The notes: generated by a model from the sequence alone, not told the origin. DNA of 64,000 nucleotides from Pseudomonadota bacterium (GCA_021845925.1 JAJZUW010000003.1:186001-250000), one strand, 5' to 3'; numbered from the stretch's first letter, positions 36,783 to 46,116 are shown. Numbers and translations: made by a program.

Positions 36783-38150
36783 ATGATTCCATCCTGGATG
36801 AAACTCTTGCGGCGTAATCAGCCGGAGGTGCCTGCGCCGAAACCGGCAGAAGCCGGTCCGGTTGCCCCGGCGACGGAAGATCCGACCGAAGATGATGCTG
36901 CGCCGGTCCCTTCGCCAATTGGTCGTTATCTGTTGCGTCAGCCCATTCTTGACAAGGCGCAGCGCATCATCGGTTATGAACTGGCATTGCGAAACCAGTT
37001 GGGTGTGGATGTGTCCGTCAGTACGCAGACGCTGGCGGATGAAACCTTGTTGTCCAGTGTGGTTCAGCTTGATTTGCGCAGCCAGGCCGGACGACGGCAC
37101 ATTTTTGTCACTCTGGGGCCGGATCTGCTTGACAGCAGCTGGATCGGCATGCTGCCAGCCGCCATGGTCGTGCTGATGATCGATGTCAGCCGCGTGTCTC
37201 GGGATGCCGTCGCGCCATTGCTGGCGGTCTGCCAGAAACGTGCTGCCGATGGTTTTCAGATCGGCCTGTGCAATCTGCCGGATGATGACTGGATTGCGCC
37301 CCTGTTGCCGCGCGTGCAATGGCTGAAATTCGATCTGCGTCAGCTGGATGCGATTGCCTTCAGCCAGCAGGTGGAACATCTGCGTAGCCAGTGCCAGGCC
37401 AGGATACTGGTGTCCAATGTCGATACCCAGGATGACTTCCAGGCCGCTGGCAATCTTGGATTCGATGCTTTTCAGGGATTTTATTTCGCCACCCGCAATC
37501 CGCAGGCGCCCCAACGGATTGACAGCGATCGTCTGCGCATCATGGAGTTGCTCAACCTGGCGGCCAGCAAGGCACCATATCCGGAGCTGGAGCAGGGAAT
37601 CAAGCATGATGTGCTGTTGTCCTACCGACTGCTGACCTACATCAATTCGCCGCTCAATCCACTGGCGCGAAAAATCGATTCGATTGCCCAGGCGCTGATG
37701 TATCTGGGCTATGAGCCCCTGTACCGCTGGCTGACGCTACTGCTTTACGTCAAGGAAGAAGACGGCTCGCCTACCGATGCGGCACTGTTGCAGAATGCAC
37801 TGGTGCGCGGTCGGATCATGGAAACGCTGGGCAGGCGCTATCTGACAGCGGAGGATGCCGACAGTCTGTTTGTCACCGGCATGTTTTCCCTGCTGGATGT
37901 GCTGCTGAATGTGCCAATGGCAGAAGCGCTTGCCCAGTTGAGCCTGCGTGACAACGTCAGCCGAGCGCTGCTGGAAGGGCATGGCCCTTACGCGCCTTAT
38001 CTGAGGCTGGCGATCGCGTTCGAGGATGCAGACCAGCAAACCCTGTCCGTGCTGGCCCAGGATCTGTTGCTGGACCCGGTGGCGCTGAATGGCATGCACT
38101 ACGAAGCCATCAACTGGGCCATGCAGCTGGGGGCGCCGGATCGCCAGTAA
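36783..38150 (+). CDS. EAL-like/HDOD signalling protein, second paralog
   Basis: A 455-residue paralog of the preceding protein with the same architecture. A Pro/Ala/Glu-rich N-terminus (residues about 15-40) leads into an EAL-like domain whose motif is again degenerate (IIGYELALRN), then HDOD (IKHDVLLSYRLLTYINSPLNPL). Conserved stretches such as RQPxLDxxQxIIGY and LGYxPLYRWLT occur in both. The tandem arrangement points to a local duplication. Signalling role and partners are unknown. Confidence 0.82.
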   Translation: MIPSWMKLLRRNQPEVPAPKPAEAGPVAPATEDPTEDDAAPVPSPIGRYLLRQPILDKAQRIIGYELALRNQLGVDVSVSTQTLADETLLSSVVQLDLRSQAGRRHIFVTLGPDLLDSSWIGMLPAAMVVLMIDVSRVSRDAVAPLLAVCQKRAADGFQIGLCNLPDDDWIAPLLPRVQWLKFDLRQLDAIAFSQQVEHLRSQCQARILVSNVDTQDDFQAAGNLGFDAFQGFYFATRNPQAPQRIDSDRLRIMELLNLAASKAPYPELEQGIKHDVLLSYRLLTYINSPLNPLARKIDSIAQALMYLGYEPLYRWLTLLLYVKEEDGSPTDAALLQNALVRGRIMETLGRRYLTAEDADSLFVTGMFSLLDVLLNVPMAEALAQLSLRDNVSRALLEGHGPYAPYLRLAIAFEDADQQTLSVLAQDLLLDPVALNGMHYEAINWAMQLGAPDRQ

Positions 38151-38290
38151 CAGGCTGTTGAAAAACGATTGCGCTTGGCAATACGTTGTTAAAAAGTGGC
38201 TCAAAATCCTCATTTACGCAATGTAAACTGCGGTTTTTTGCCCCTTTTTGCCTCGTCTTGCCTGCGCTCATGACGTTTTTCAACGGCCTG
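38151..38290. mobile_element. Small inverted-repeat (MITE-like) element
   Basis: A 140-base non-coding block bounded by 17-base terminal inverted repeats, CAGGCTGTTGAAAAACG (38151-38167) and its complement with one mismatch (38274-38290). It begins directly after the stop of the EAL-like/HDOD gene. The interior is AT-rich compared with its surroundings (CGGTTTTTTGCCCC). No transposase is encoded. It may also serve as a bidirectional terminator for the converging genes. Confidence 0.7.
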
Positions 38291-38314
38291 GCAAGCGGCG
38301 GTTAACACCTGGTG

Positions 38315-38800
38315 TCAGTCTGGGACGCGTTCTCCGTCAGCCAGAATGCCGGTGTAGTCCAGACCGTTGTCGTGCAGGGCAATGCCGGCGTCGACCTGGT
38401 GACCGTCCGGCATCACCTGGATGCGAAAATGCCAGCGCTGGTCAAATTCCTGCAGAATCCACCACAGGTCGGACGGATGCAGCAGATTGCTCCCGCTCTG
38501 CAGGTGGCGGATGCGCAGCACCTGTTGCTGCTCGACGCGAACCAGTAAGGGCAAAGGCAGGTTGTGTGGAAGGATGTGCCGGCTGGCAATCCATTCCACT
38601 GGCGTCAGACGGGTATGTCCGATCTGGCGGACATCCAGTCGCAGGTGTGCGCCACCACCAGCCAGAGCCGTCAGTTCACCAGTCCACCAGGCCGGTAGTC
38701 CGGCATGCAGGATCAGGGTCCTGCCGGTAAACCGGCTGAAAAAGGCTTCCGTCTGTTCGGCAGCCTTGTTGCCGGTCAGTCGTTGCCACCAGGACAGCAT
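38315..38800 (-). CDS. Hypothetical protein, 161 residues
   Basis: I do not recognise this protein. It begins MLSWWQRLTGNKAAEQTEAFF, has no signal peptide or membrane segment, is rich in Leu, His and Trp, and has a WWILQEFDQRWHF stretch near residue 115. It lies five bases after the small gene 38806-39108 on the same strand, so the two are probably an operon, downstream of the cbbR that faces dabB. Codon use looks like that of its neighbours. A role linked to carbon uptake is only suggested by position. Confidence 0.6.
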   Translation of the reverse strand: MLSWWQRLTGNKAAEQTEAFFSRFTGRTLILHAGLPAWWTGELTALAGGGAHLRLDVRQIGHTRLTPVEWIASRHILPHNLPLPLLVRVEQQQVLRIRHLQSGSNLLHPSDLWWILQEFDQRWHFRIQVMPDGHQVDAGIALHDNGLDYTGILADGERVPD

Positions 38801-38805
38801 GCTGG

Positions 38806-39108
38806 TCAGTCTTCATCAAACAGTTCGGGATCCCAGCCTTCCTGGCGGGCACGATCGATGGCCTGGGTGTAGATGCGGGTATGCCGTTCGCGCAGTTCGG
38901 ACGGCAGGCGACTAGGCAGGTTGCCATAGACATCCCATTCCCTGGCGACCTGGTCGGCCAGAATCTGCATCTGGTCCAGTCCCCAGTCGGTGCAGTCTTC
39001 GGATTCGGGAATCAGGCTGAATACCCAGGCATCCTTGACGATGCGGCCGAGGTGGGTCATGCCGCCTTCGCTGTCGCGCGCAAGACCGGGATATACGTTT
39101 GATTTCAT
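38806..39108 (-). CDS. Hypothetical acidic protein, 100 residues
   Basis: Unrecognised. An acidic soluble protein (MKSNVYPGLARDSEGGMTHL..., ending WDPELFDED) with no membrane segment or signal peptide. I chose the ATG at 39108 because GGAGA stands nine bases before it; an in-frame ATG at 39123 has no ribosome site. It lies between cbbR (39143-40066) and the gene 38315-38800, all on the minus strand. Confidence 0.6.
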   Translation of the reverse strand: MKSNVYPGLARDSEGGMTHLGRIVKDAWVFSLIPESEDCTDWGLDQMQILADQVAREWDVYGNLPSRLPSELRERHTRIYTQAIDRARQEGWDPELFDED

Positions 39109-39142
39109 TGATTGATTCTCCATAGTGACTGACAGCACCGCC

Positions 39143-40066
39143 TCAGATGGCAGGATTTTCGCCGGCAGGAACCAGCAAATCGGTGTGTTGTCGCAAAAAT
39201 TGTTCAAAGGTTTGTGCTGCCACGGAAGGCTGTTTGCCTTTCGGCCGCAACAGATACCAGGAGCCCATGACCGGAAATCCGGTGACATCGAGCACAGTGA
39301 CTTCGCGTGCCGTGGCATCCTGAGTCAACGCACTGCTCGACAATAGCGCAAGTCCCAGTCCGCCCGCAACTGCCTGCCGTATGGCAATATTGCTGCTCAG
39401 TTCGATACGGATCTTGAGCGGGCACTGGTGTTCGGCAAAAATGCGTTCGACTGTGATGCGTGTACCGGAACCCTGTTCGCGGACAATGAACGGCTCGCTG
39501 GCGAGTTCGCGGAAGTCCAGCTGTTTGCGTCCGGCCAGCGGATGGCCGGCTGGCGCAATGATGACCAGCGGATTCTGCATGAACGGGATGCATTCGCCGT
39601 CAAAATCCTCCGGCGGAAGCCCCATGATGTACATGTCGTCCATGTTGTGCGCAAGCCGGTCAAGCAACACGCTGCGGCTGACCATTTCGAGAGCGATGCC
39701 GATACCTGGATAGGCCTTGGCAAACGGGCCCAGTATTCGTGGCATGAAGTACTTGGTTGTGGTGACCGTGGCAATCTTCAGCTGGCCTTCCTTCAGTCCT
39801 TTCAGGTTGGCAATGCCCTGTTCGAAGCGGGTCCATGCCTGTAACCATTCGCTGCAGGTGGCATACAGCTGTTCGCCGGCTTCGGTCAGAAAAACTTTCT
39901 TGCCCAGCTGTTCAAGCAGTGCCAGACCGATTTCCTCGTGCAGTTGCCGGATGAGCTTGGATGCGGTGGGTTGCGAGATTTGCATCTCTTCTGCTGCCCG
40001 GGAAAAACTTTTCAAGCGTGCAACAGCCTCAAATACCTGGAGCTGCCGCATCGTGACGTGCATCAT
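39143..40066 (-). CDS. cbbR: CbbR-type LysR regulator beside the dab operon
   Basis: A 307-residue LysR-family regulator. The N-terminus MRQLQVFEAVARLKSFSRAAEEMQISQPTASKLIRQL is the CbbR-like helix-turn-helix, followed by the effector domain (GLKEGQLKIATVTTTKYFMP; FIVREQGSGTR). CbbR proteins activate CO2-fixation and carbon-concentrating genes in response to Calvin-cycle metabolites. It is divergent from dabB with 119 bases between. A palindrome 23-41 bases upstream of its start is a likely operator. The start could be either of two adjacent ATGs (40066 or 40063). Confidence 0.88.
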   Translation of the reverse strand: MMHVTMRQLQVFEAVARLKSFSRAAEEMQISQPTASKLIRQLHEEIGLALLEQLGKKVFLTEAGEQLYATCSEWLQAWTRFEQGIANLKGLKEGQLKIATVTTTKYFMPRILGPFAKAYPGIGIALEMVSRSVLLDRLAHNMDDMYIMGLPPEDFDGECIPFMQNPLVIIAPAGHPLAGRKQLDFRELASEPFIVREQGSGTRITVERIFAEHQCPLKIRIELSSNIAIRQAVAGGLGLALLSSSALTQDATAREVTVLDVTGFPVMGSWYLLRPKGKQPSVAAQTFEQFLRQHTDLLVPAGENPAI

Positions 40067-40088
40067 GGCGAGCGCCTTTCCATAGCCA

Positions 40089-40107
40089 TATGTGTATAGT
40101 ATACATA
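40089..40107. promoter_or_regulatory. Likely CbbR operator between cbbR and dabB
   Basis: TATGTGTATAGTATACATA, an imperfect dyad (seven of nine positions symmetrical) containing a T-N11-A LysR box. It lies in the AT-rich divergent intergenic region, where LysR regulators normally bind. Confidence 0.5.
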
Positions 40108-40185
40108 AAAACAATTCATTTTAGTTTTTGATTTGCCCCTTTTACACTGCGAAGATTGTGACCGGTAGAACCAGGTCAGGGGGTA

Positions 40186-41877
40186 ATGATGAATATGCTG
40201 TCCGTATTGCCGGTGCTGCCGTTTGCTCTGTTTTTGCTGTCTTCGGTTACGGCAACCCTGTTTTCCGCTCGTCTGGGCAGACGGGTGGCCCGGTTGAGTG
40301 TGGTGTTCAGCGTGCTGGCCACCATGGCGGCGTTGCTGGAACTGACCCTCTATCTGCGTGAAGGCGAACCCCACTGGCTGAGCAGCGGCGCGGCATGGGG
40401 CAGCCTCTGTCTGGACCCGCTCAGCATCATCATGAGCGTGGTGGTAGCCGGCATCAGTCTGGTGGTGCATGTCTATTCCGTGCGTTACATGGCTGAAGAG
40501 CCGGGATACGGCCGATTCTACATTCTGCTCGATCTGATGACTGCCGCCATTCTGCTGATGGTGGCGGCAGGCGATCTGGTTACACTGCTGGTGAGCTGGC
40601 ACCTGGTTGGCATCGTGCTGTATTTTCTGCTGGGCCATGACCAGACCCGGCAGGCTTCCCAGCGATATGCGTTCTGGGCGCTGATCACCTACCGTATTGG
40701 GGATCTGCCGCTGGTGCTGGCAGCGGTTCTGCTCTATCAGTCGTTCGGCACGCTGGCACTGCCCGAACTGTTTGGCCGGATTGCAGCCCATCCCGATGCC
40801 ACGACCTTGCTTGGATTGCCATTAACGGAAACGGTCGGCCTGTTGGTAGCCCTGTCTGCGTTTGCCCGTTCAGCGCAGTTTCCGCTGCACAACTGGTTGC
40901 CCTACACCATGGAAGGCCCGACCCCTGTGTCGGCGCTGATGCACGCCGGCATCGTCAACGCCGGAGGATTCCTGATCAACCGTTTTGCGCCACTGTTCGT
41001 GCACACCCAGAGCGTGCTGCATCTGGTATTTGCAGTGGGTCTGGTCACTGCTGTGCTGGGTTCGGTACTCATGCTGACCCAGAACGACATCAAAAAATCC
41101 CTTGGTTATTCCACCATGGGCCAGATGGGCTTCATGTTCGTCGAATGTGGCGTGGGGGCGTTTTCGTTGGCGATCTATCACCTGATTGCCCATGGCCTGT
41201 TCAAGGGCACCATGTTTCTGGGTGCCGGCGGCGTGATCGGGGATGCCCGTCGCCATGATGGGGTCCCGCATGATGATGTTTACACGTTTGTGGTGGAACG
41301 CAAGACAGATGCCTCGCGTTTGCCATGGCTGGTGGCGGTGACGATTACCGTTGTGGTGCCGTTGGCCATTCTCGGTTTTTCGCACTGGCTGGTGAGTGGG
41401 CATTTTGTCGGACAACAGGGTGCGGTGATCCTGCTGTTTTTCGGTTGGGCCACCGGGGCACAGTTGTTGCTGGCTACCCATCGGCTGCAGGCTGACAGTC
41501 CCTTGCGCCAGATGGCGATGATCATTCTGTCGCTGGCGATTGTGGTGGTCGCCTACACCCTGATCGAACATGGCTTTGGCCTGTTCCTGTATCCGGACAG
41601 CGCCATGCGCGATGGTCTTTATGCTGCTGCAAGCGTTCCGCTGGGTGTGTTTGGCGTCATGATGGGTATCCTGACCGTGGCGATTGTGATGGGCTGGCTG
41701 GCGACTTACTCCAGCAAGTCCGCACCCGAATGGCGACCGGGTCGTCTGGCCAGAGCCAGACTGATGCTGTATTCGCTGGTTTCCCGCGAGTTTTATGTGG
41801 CCGATGTGCATGGACAGCTGACGCAGCTGGTGCTGGCGGCATCGCGAAAGCTCAATTTGCTGGCGAGGTGGGTCTGA
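40186..41877 (+). CDS. dabB: DabB, NuoL-like membrane subunit of the inorganic-carbon pump
   Basis: A 563-residue protein with about 14 membrane segments, related to the proton-pumping subunits of complex I: LHNWLPYTMEGPTPVSALMHAGIVNAGGFLI and KKSLGYSTMGQMGFM are shared with NuoL. In the Dab (DAC) transporter, DabB carries cations across the membrane to energise CO2 hydration by DabA. Neighbours dabA and a PII-like gene, and the absence of other nuo genes, make DabB the right call rather than complex I. GGGGG precedes the ATG at 40186. Confidence 0.93.
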   Translation: MMNMLSVLPVLPFALFLLSSVTATLFSARLGRRVARLSVVFSVLATMAALLELTLYLREGEPHWLSSGAAWGSLCLDPLSIIMSVVVAGISLVVHVYSVRYMAEEPGYGRFYILLDLMTAAILLMVAAGDLVTLLVSWHLVGIVLYFLLGHDQTRQASQRYAFWALITYRIGDLPLVLAAVLLYQSFGTLALPELFGRIAAHPDATTLLGLPLTETVGLLVALSAFARSAQFPLHNWLPYTMEGPTPVSALMHAGIVNAGGFLINRFAPLFVHTQSVLHLVFAVGLVTAVLGSVLMLTQNDIKKSLGYSTMGQMGFMFVECGVGAFSLAIYHLIAHGLFKGTMFLGAGGVIGDARRHDGVPHDDVYTFVVERKTDASRLPWLVAVTITVVVPLAILGFSHWLVSGHFVGQQGAVILLFFGWATGAQLLLATHRLQADSPLRQMAMIILSLAIVVVAYTLIEHGFGLFLYPDSAMRDGLYAAASVPLGVFGVMMGILTVAIVMGWLATYSSKSAPEWRPGRLARARLMLYSLVSREFYVADVHGQLTQLVLAASRKLNLLARWV

Positions 41878-41879
41878 CA

Positions 41880-42625
41880 TGATAGCCAAGCTGTTTCTGG
41901 CAGCGGTGTTCTTGCCGCTGTATCCATTGAGCATTCCGCAAAATGCGCTGGTAATGCGCATGAAATCACCCTGGTTGCGCGCCATTCTGTTGCTGGTCTG
42001 GCCACAGATCGGGGTGGCTGTTTTGCAGGCAGCACCAGCGGATATCTCCAATGGACTGGTCATCTGGGCCATGGCAAGTGCCGGATTCTATGCCCTGCGC
42101 TTGCTGACGGTGCGCGATCTTGGCCTGTGGGCCAGCATGCTGGCGAGTTCGGCGCTGGCCCTGGTCTGGGGCCTGGCGGCCAATGGCGCAGATGTCTGGA
42201 GTCTCCGTCTTTTTGCGTTGTCATTCAGTTTGCCGGCAGCATTGCTGGTTTTGCTGGCCGGCCAGCTGACGCTGCGGTTCGGTGCAGCCTACAGTGGCCT
42301 GTATGGGGGACTGGCAGACAGCCAGCCCAGACTGGCCGCGCTGCTGGTGTCCAGCGTGCTGGCGGCGATTGCCACCCCGCTGTTTCCCGGTTTTTTTGGC
42401 ATGCTGACGCTGCTGCATACCCTGGACTGGGGGTTTGATTTCGGATTGCTGCTGGTCTGGCTGCTGTGGAGCTGGGCGGGCTTTCTGTTGCTGCAGGGAT
42501 TCCTGTTTGGGCCGGTACGGCAGGCAGCACGTCCGGACCTGTCCGGCAGGGCAACGGCAGGTTTTGTCTTTTTGCTGGTGGTGCTGGTTCTGGCCGGACT
42601 GGCACTGCGAGGGGGTGGATTGTGA
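41880..42625 (+). CDS. Membrane protein between dabB and dabA
   Basis: A 248-residue hydrophobic protein with about seven membrane segments, starting two bases after dabB and overlapping dabA (GTGA). The segment PLFPGFFGMLTLLHTLDWGF recalls NuoM/N-like antiporter subunits, but the protein is half their size. The best-studied Dab complex has only DabA and DabB. This gene may be an extra ion-conducting subunit, or a diverged fragment of one, kept in the operon. The call is by context; homology is only suggested. Confidence 0.65.
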
Positions 42626-45600
42626 AACTGGCTCTCGGTCAGCAACTTAAAGTTCGTACGATGGTGCAGATGGCCGGAGAGCCGATTCCCAATTTCTGGC
42701 CCATGCGCACTTTTATTCATCACAATCCGCTGTTTGGCCTGGAGCACATGGCGTTTGCCGATGCAGTGGCCGAAGGGCAGCGATTGTTTCATGCCCGTGG
42801 CTACCTGCCGCGCGCGCAGTATCAGCGCTATCTGTCCGACAACCGGATCGACCGCACCGAGCTGTCAGCCCGGATCCGGCAGTTTCTGGCCGGAGAACCG
42901 GCCATCGGCGACCTCGACCTGCCGGCAGTCCTGCAGGCATTGATGACGGCCTGTCCGGAATCGCTGGTGGACAGGCTGCAGCTGGCCGATGCGGACGATG
43001 TGCTGGCCAGCCTGTCCGGCCAGGCTCCGCCGGTATCGGATGAAGACACCATGGTGCAGGCACGGCGGCTGCTGGCAGAAACGCACGACATTGAACCGCT
43101 GTACGTCAGTCTGGACCGGTTGTTCGGGAGCGAAATCGGCATCACGCTGGACGAACTGGTGGTCAAGAGCTGCCTCGATTTTTTTGATGAAGGCCAGTCG
43201 TCCTGGCAGATGCCAGGTCGTGAAAAAGGGTTCTACCATGCCTGGAGTGCGGTGGCCCGTCACAACCTGCGTCTGTTCATTCGTGGTATGCATATCAGCA
43301 ACATTCTGGAGCAGGATGACAGTCCGGAAGGCGTGATCAGTTACGTCATGCATGAACTGGGCGTTCCGGAAGATGACTGGATGGCCTGGTTTACGCGTGA
43401 ACTGACCCGATTGCATGGCTGGAGCGGGTTTATCCGCTGGCGCTCGACAGCCAAGCATTATTACTGGGGAAGGCGTTATCCGGCTGATCTGGTGGATTAT
43501 CTGGCGGTGCGCCTGGTGCTTGGACTGGCCCTGCTGCGCGAACATGCCCAGCGTCGCCGCCTGCCCGGGACTGTCGGCGAATTGCGTGATTTCGTCAATG
43601 CGCATCCGGAACAGGCGTGGTTGCGGATGGAATTGTATGGCGGTTCCGTGCTGCCCGAAATGGCGCATGCCGTTGAGGATGCCATCGACAGCCGGAACGA
43701 TGTTCGCGCCAGAAAGCTGTTTCCCGATTATCTGGCCCGCAAGCGCGCGCATGAGGCTGGCTTTGTGGCGGCCAGGCTAACAAGGCTGGCCGGCCAGGCG
43801 GGGTGTGCAAAAAGCCTGATGCGGCTGGACATGGCTGGCATGGATCGTCTGCTCGGCCTGCTGAAACGGTTTGAAGCCGCCGAAGGAAGTATCTGGCTGC
43901 AGGCCCATGAGGCCAATTACCGGCAACGGCTGCTGGCGGGTATTGATCTGGGAACGACGCCGGCGCGGGAAAAACGCCCGTTTGTTCAGGCCATGTTCTG
44001 TATTGATGTCCGTTCGGAACGAATCCGGCGGCATCTGGAACACCTCGGGGATTACCAGACGTATGGCATTGCCGGCTTCTTTGGCGTGCCGGCCAGTTTT
44101 GTTGGCCTGGACAAGGGCAGCGAGACTCATCTGGCGCCAGTTGTCGTGACGCCGAAAAATCTGGTGCTTGAATTATCGATTGCCCGCCATGCAGATGATG
44201 AGGCGTTTGTTTCGGTGCTGGAACAGGTTTTTCACGATCTCAAGGCATCCGTGTTATCGCCGTTTGTCACGGTGGAAGCCATTGGTCTGCTGTTCGGCCT
44301 CGATATGTTTGGCAAGAGTCTGGCCCCGCTGGCGTACAGCCAGTGGCGTCAACGGCTGCAACCGGAACGGCTGGACAGCCGGCTGCTGCTTGACAAGCTG
44401 TCGCGCGAGCAGGCCGAATCGATTATCCGCGTGCTGCAGCGTGCCATGATCGTCAAGGCGGTCAACCGGGAACTCGGCATTGGCCGCGAACACCTGACCG
44501 ATGAAATCGTGCGTGAATTGCGTGAAACAGCGCTGGAGAACCGGGAGGGCAGTACCGGGTTTGCGCGTCAGTTTGGTCTGGATGCAACTGCCGAACAGCA
44601 TTTTATCGAGCGTCTGCGCCGGGTGTACCACATCAATTCCGGCGATGCGCGGATCCAGCTCGAACAGTTGGGCCGTATCGGTTATACGCTGGACGAACAG
44701 GTTCGTTTCGTGAGCACAGCCTTGCGATCCATCGGCCTGACCAGCGGATTTTCCCGTTTTGTCCTGTTGACCGGTCATGGCAGCACGTCAGAGAACAACC
44801 CGTATGAGTCGGCGCTGGATTGCGGCGCCTGTGGCGGCAATCACGGAGTGGTCAGTGCGCGCCTGCTGGCGCAGATCGCCAACCGCACCTCGGTACGCGA
44901 GCGTTTGCGCCAGAACGGAATCGCCATCGATGATGACGTCTGGTTCGTGCCGGCATTCCACAACACGACCACCGACGAAATTCGTCTGTTTGACCTCGAT
45001 CTGTTGCCACCGGGACATCTGGTTTACATCGAGCGGTTGATGAACGGACTGTCCGCAGCCTCGCGTCTTTCGGCTGCCGAACGTTTGCGGACGCTCGATT
45101 ACAACGACGCGCCGGCGGCTGATCCGGCGCGTGCTTACCGGGATGCCCGCCGCAACGCCATGGATTGGTCCCAGGTGCGTCCAGAGTGGGGTTTGTCAGG
45201 CAACGCCGCGTTCGTGATTGGTCGTCGCCATGTCACCGGGCATCTGGACCTGCAGGGGCGTGTTTTCCTGCATTCCTACAACTGGCAGGAAGACAGCAAG
45301 GCCCGTTTGCTGGAAAACATTCTCACCGGTCCGCTGGTGGTCGGCCAGTGGATCAACATGGAGCATTATTTTTCGGCGGTCGACAACGAGCATTATGGCA
45401 GTGGCAGCAAGGTGTACCACAACGTCGCCGGCCGGTTTGGCGTGATGACCGGCAATCTGTCCGATTTGCGTACGGGGCTGCCGTCACAGACCGTGCTGAA
45501 AAACGGCGCGCCTTACCATGAACCCCTACGCTTGCTGACGCTGATCGAAGCGCCGTTCGAACATGCCAGACGGGCGGTGGAAGGTATCGTCAAAGTTCGC

Positions 45601-45744
45601 AATCTGGTGTACAACGGCTGGATCCGCATGGTGATAGCAGACCCGCAAACCGGCATTTTCCACCTGTTCGAAGACGGCAGCTGGCAACAGCAACGTGTCG
45701 GTGCGACCAGACCTGCATCTGTTGAAAAGGAGTTCACAGCATGA
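42622..45744 (+). CDS. dabA: DabA, carbonic-anhydrase-like subunit of the inorganic-carbon pump
   Basis: A 1040-residue DUF2309 protein that couples CO2 hydration to ion flow through DabB and so accumulates bicarbonate in the cytoplasm. Predicted zinc/active residues are Cys460 and Asp462 in FCIDVRSER, His719 in LLTGHGS and Cys734 in DCGACGGNHG. Their order, and the 15-residue spacing of the last two, match the characterised DabA. At over 1000 residues it is of the long type. The start is a GTG overlapping the preceding stop; earlier in-frame ATGs lie inside that gene. Its stop overlaps the next gene (ATGA). Confidence 0.94.
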   Translation: MKLALGQQLKVRTMVQMAGEPIPNFWPMRTFIHHNPLFGLEHMAFADAVAEGQRLFHARGYLPRAQYQRYLSDNRIDRTELSARIRQFLAGEPAIGDLDLPAVLQALMTACPESLVDRLQLADADDVLASLSGQAPPVSDEDTMVQARRLLAETHDIEPLYVSLDRLFGSEIGITLDELVVKSCLDFFDEGQSSWQMPGREKGFYHAWSAVARHNLRLFIRGMHISNILEQDDSPEGVISYVMHELGVPEDDWMAWFTRELTRLHGWSGFIRWRSTAKHYYWGRRYPADLVDYLAVRLVLGLALLREHAQRRRLPGTVGELRDFVNAHPEQAWLRMELYGGSVLPEMAHAVEDAIDSRNDVRARKLFPDYLARKRAHEAGFVAARLTRLAGQAGCAKSLMRLDMAGMDRLLGLLKRFEAAEGSIWLQAHEANYRQRLLAGIDLGTTPAREKRPFVQAMFCIDVRSERIRRHLEHLGDYQTYGIAGFFGVPASFVGLDKGSETHLAPVVVTPKNLVLELSIARHADDEAFVSVLEQVFHDLKASVLSPFVTVEAIGLLFGLDMFGKSLAPLAYSQWRQRLQPERLDSRLLLDKLSREQAESIIRVLQRAMIVKAVNRELGIGREHLTDEIVRELRETALENREGSTGFARQFGLDATAEQHFIERLRRVYHINSGDARIQLEQLGRIGYTLDEQVRFVSTALRSIGLTSGFSRFVLLTGHGSTSENNPYESALDCGACGGNHGVVSARLLAQIANRTSVRERLRQNGIAIDDDVWFVPAFHNTTTDEIRLFDLDLLPPGHLVYIERLMNGLSAASRLSAAERLRTLDYNDAPAADPARAYRDARRNAMDWSQVRPEWGLSGNAAFVIGRRHVTGHLDLQGRVFLHSYNWQEDSKARLLENILTGPLVVGQWINMEHYFSAVDNEHYGSGSKVYHNVAGRFGVMTGNLSDLRTGLPSQTVLKNGAPYHEPLRLLTLIEAPFEHARRAVEGIVKVRNLVYNGWIRMVIADPQTGIFHLFEDGSWQQQRVGATRPASVEKEFTA

Positions 45745-46067
45745 CCAACCTGAATCTCAGCCCGGTCAAGAAAATCGAGATCATTCTCGAAGGACAGCAC
45801 CAGGAGTTCGCCACCGACCTGCTCGACCGCGCCGGCGTGACCGGTTATACCATTGTCGGCAATCTGTCCGGTCGCGGGCGCCACGGTTTCCATGAAGGAC
45901 ACATCATGTTCAATGAAGATGACGTCCTGATCATGATTATCGTTGCGGTTCCACCAGAGCTGGTCGAACCGATTCTGGAAGGCTTCGAGCCGTTTTTCAA
46001 CAAGCATACCGGCGTGGTGTTCATTTCCGATATCCAGGTCAGCCGGCTGGTCAAGTTCAAGAACTGA
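45741..46067 (+). CDS. PII-like protein of the CPII type
   Basis: A 108-residue PII-fold protein: KKIEIILEGQHQEFATDLLDRAGVTGYTIV, a loop rich in Gly (GNLSGRGRHGFHEG), and PELVEPILEGFEPFF. The classical uridylylated T-loop Tyr is absent. The described carboxysome-linked CPII binds adenine nucleotides and bicarbonate and lies next to bicarbonate transporters and cso genes, as here. It overlaps the dabA stop by four bases, so it probably tunes Dab activity to carbon or energy status. That role is inference. Confidence 0.85.
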   Translation: MTNLNLSPVKKIEIILEGQHQEFATDLLDRAGVTGYTIVGNLSGRGRHGFHEGHIMFNEDDVLIMIIVAVPPELVEPILEGFEPFFNKHTGVVFISDIQVSRLVKFKN

Positions 46068-46093
46068 CGGACAGTCTGCCCAGCGGCGAGAGT

Positions 46094-46116
46094 AGGGCCC
46101 GTTGCGAACGGACCCT
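46094..46116. terminator. Hairpin between the converging dab and mcd operons
   Basis: AGGGCCCGTT-GCG-AACGGACCCT forms a nine-pair stem with one mismatch. It lies between the CPII-like stop (+) and the mcdB stop (-). There is no clear T-run, so its strength as a terminator is uncertain. Confidence 0.45.

Noticed and set aside
40186-42625. Part of a complex I (nuo) operon
   Set aside because: The NuoL-like gene is followed by a DUF2309 (DabA) gene and a PII-like gene, with no other nuo gene present.
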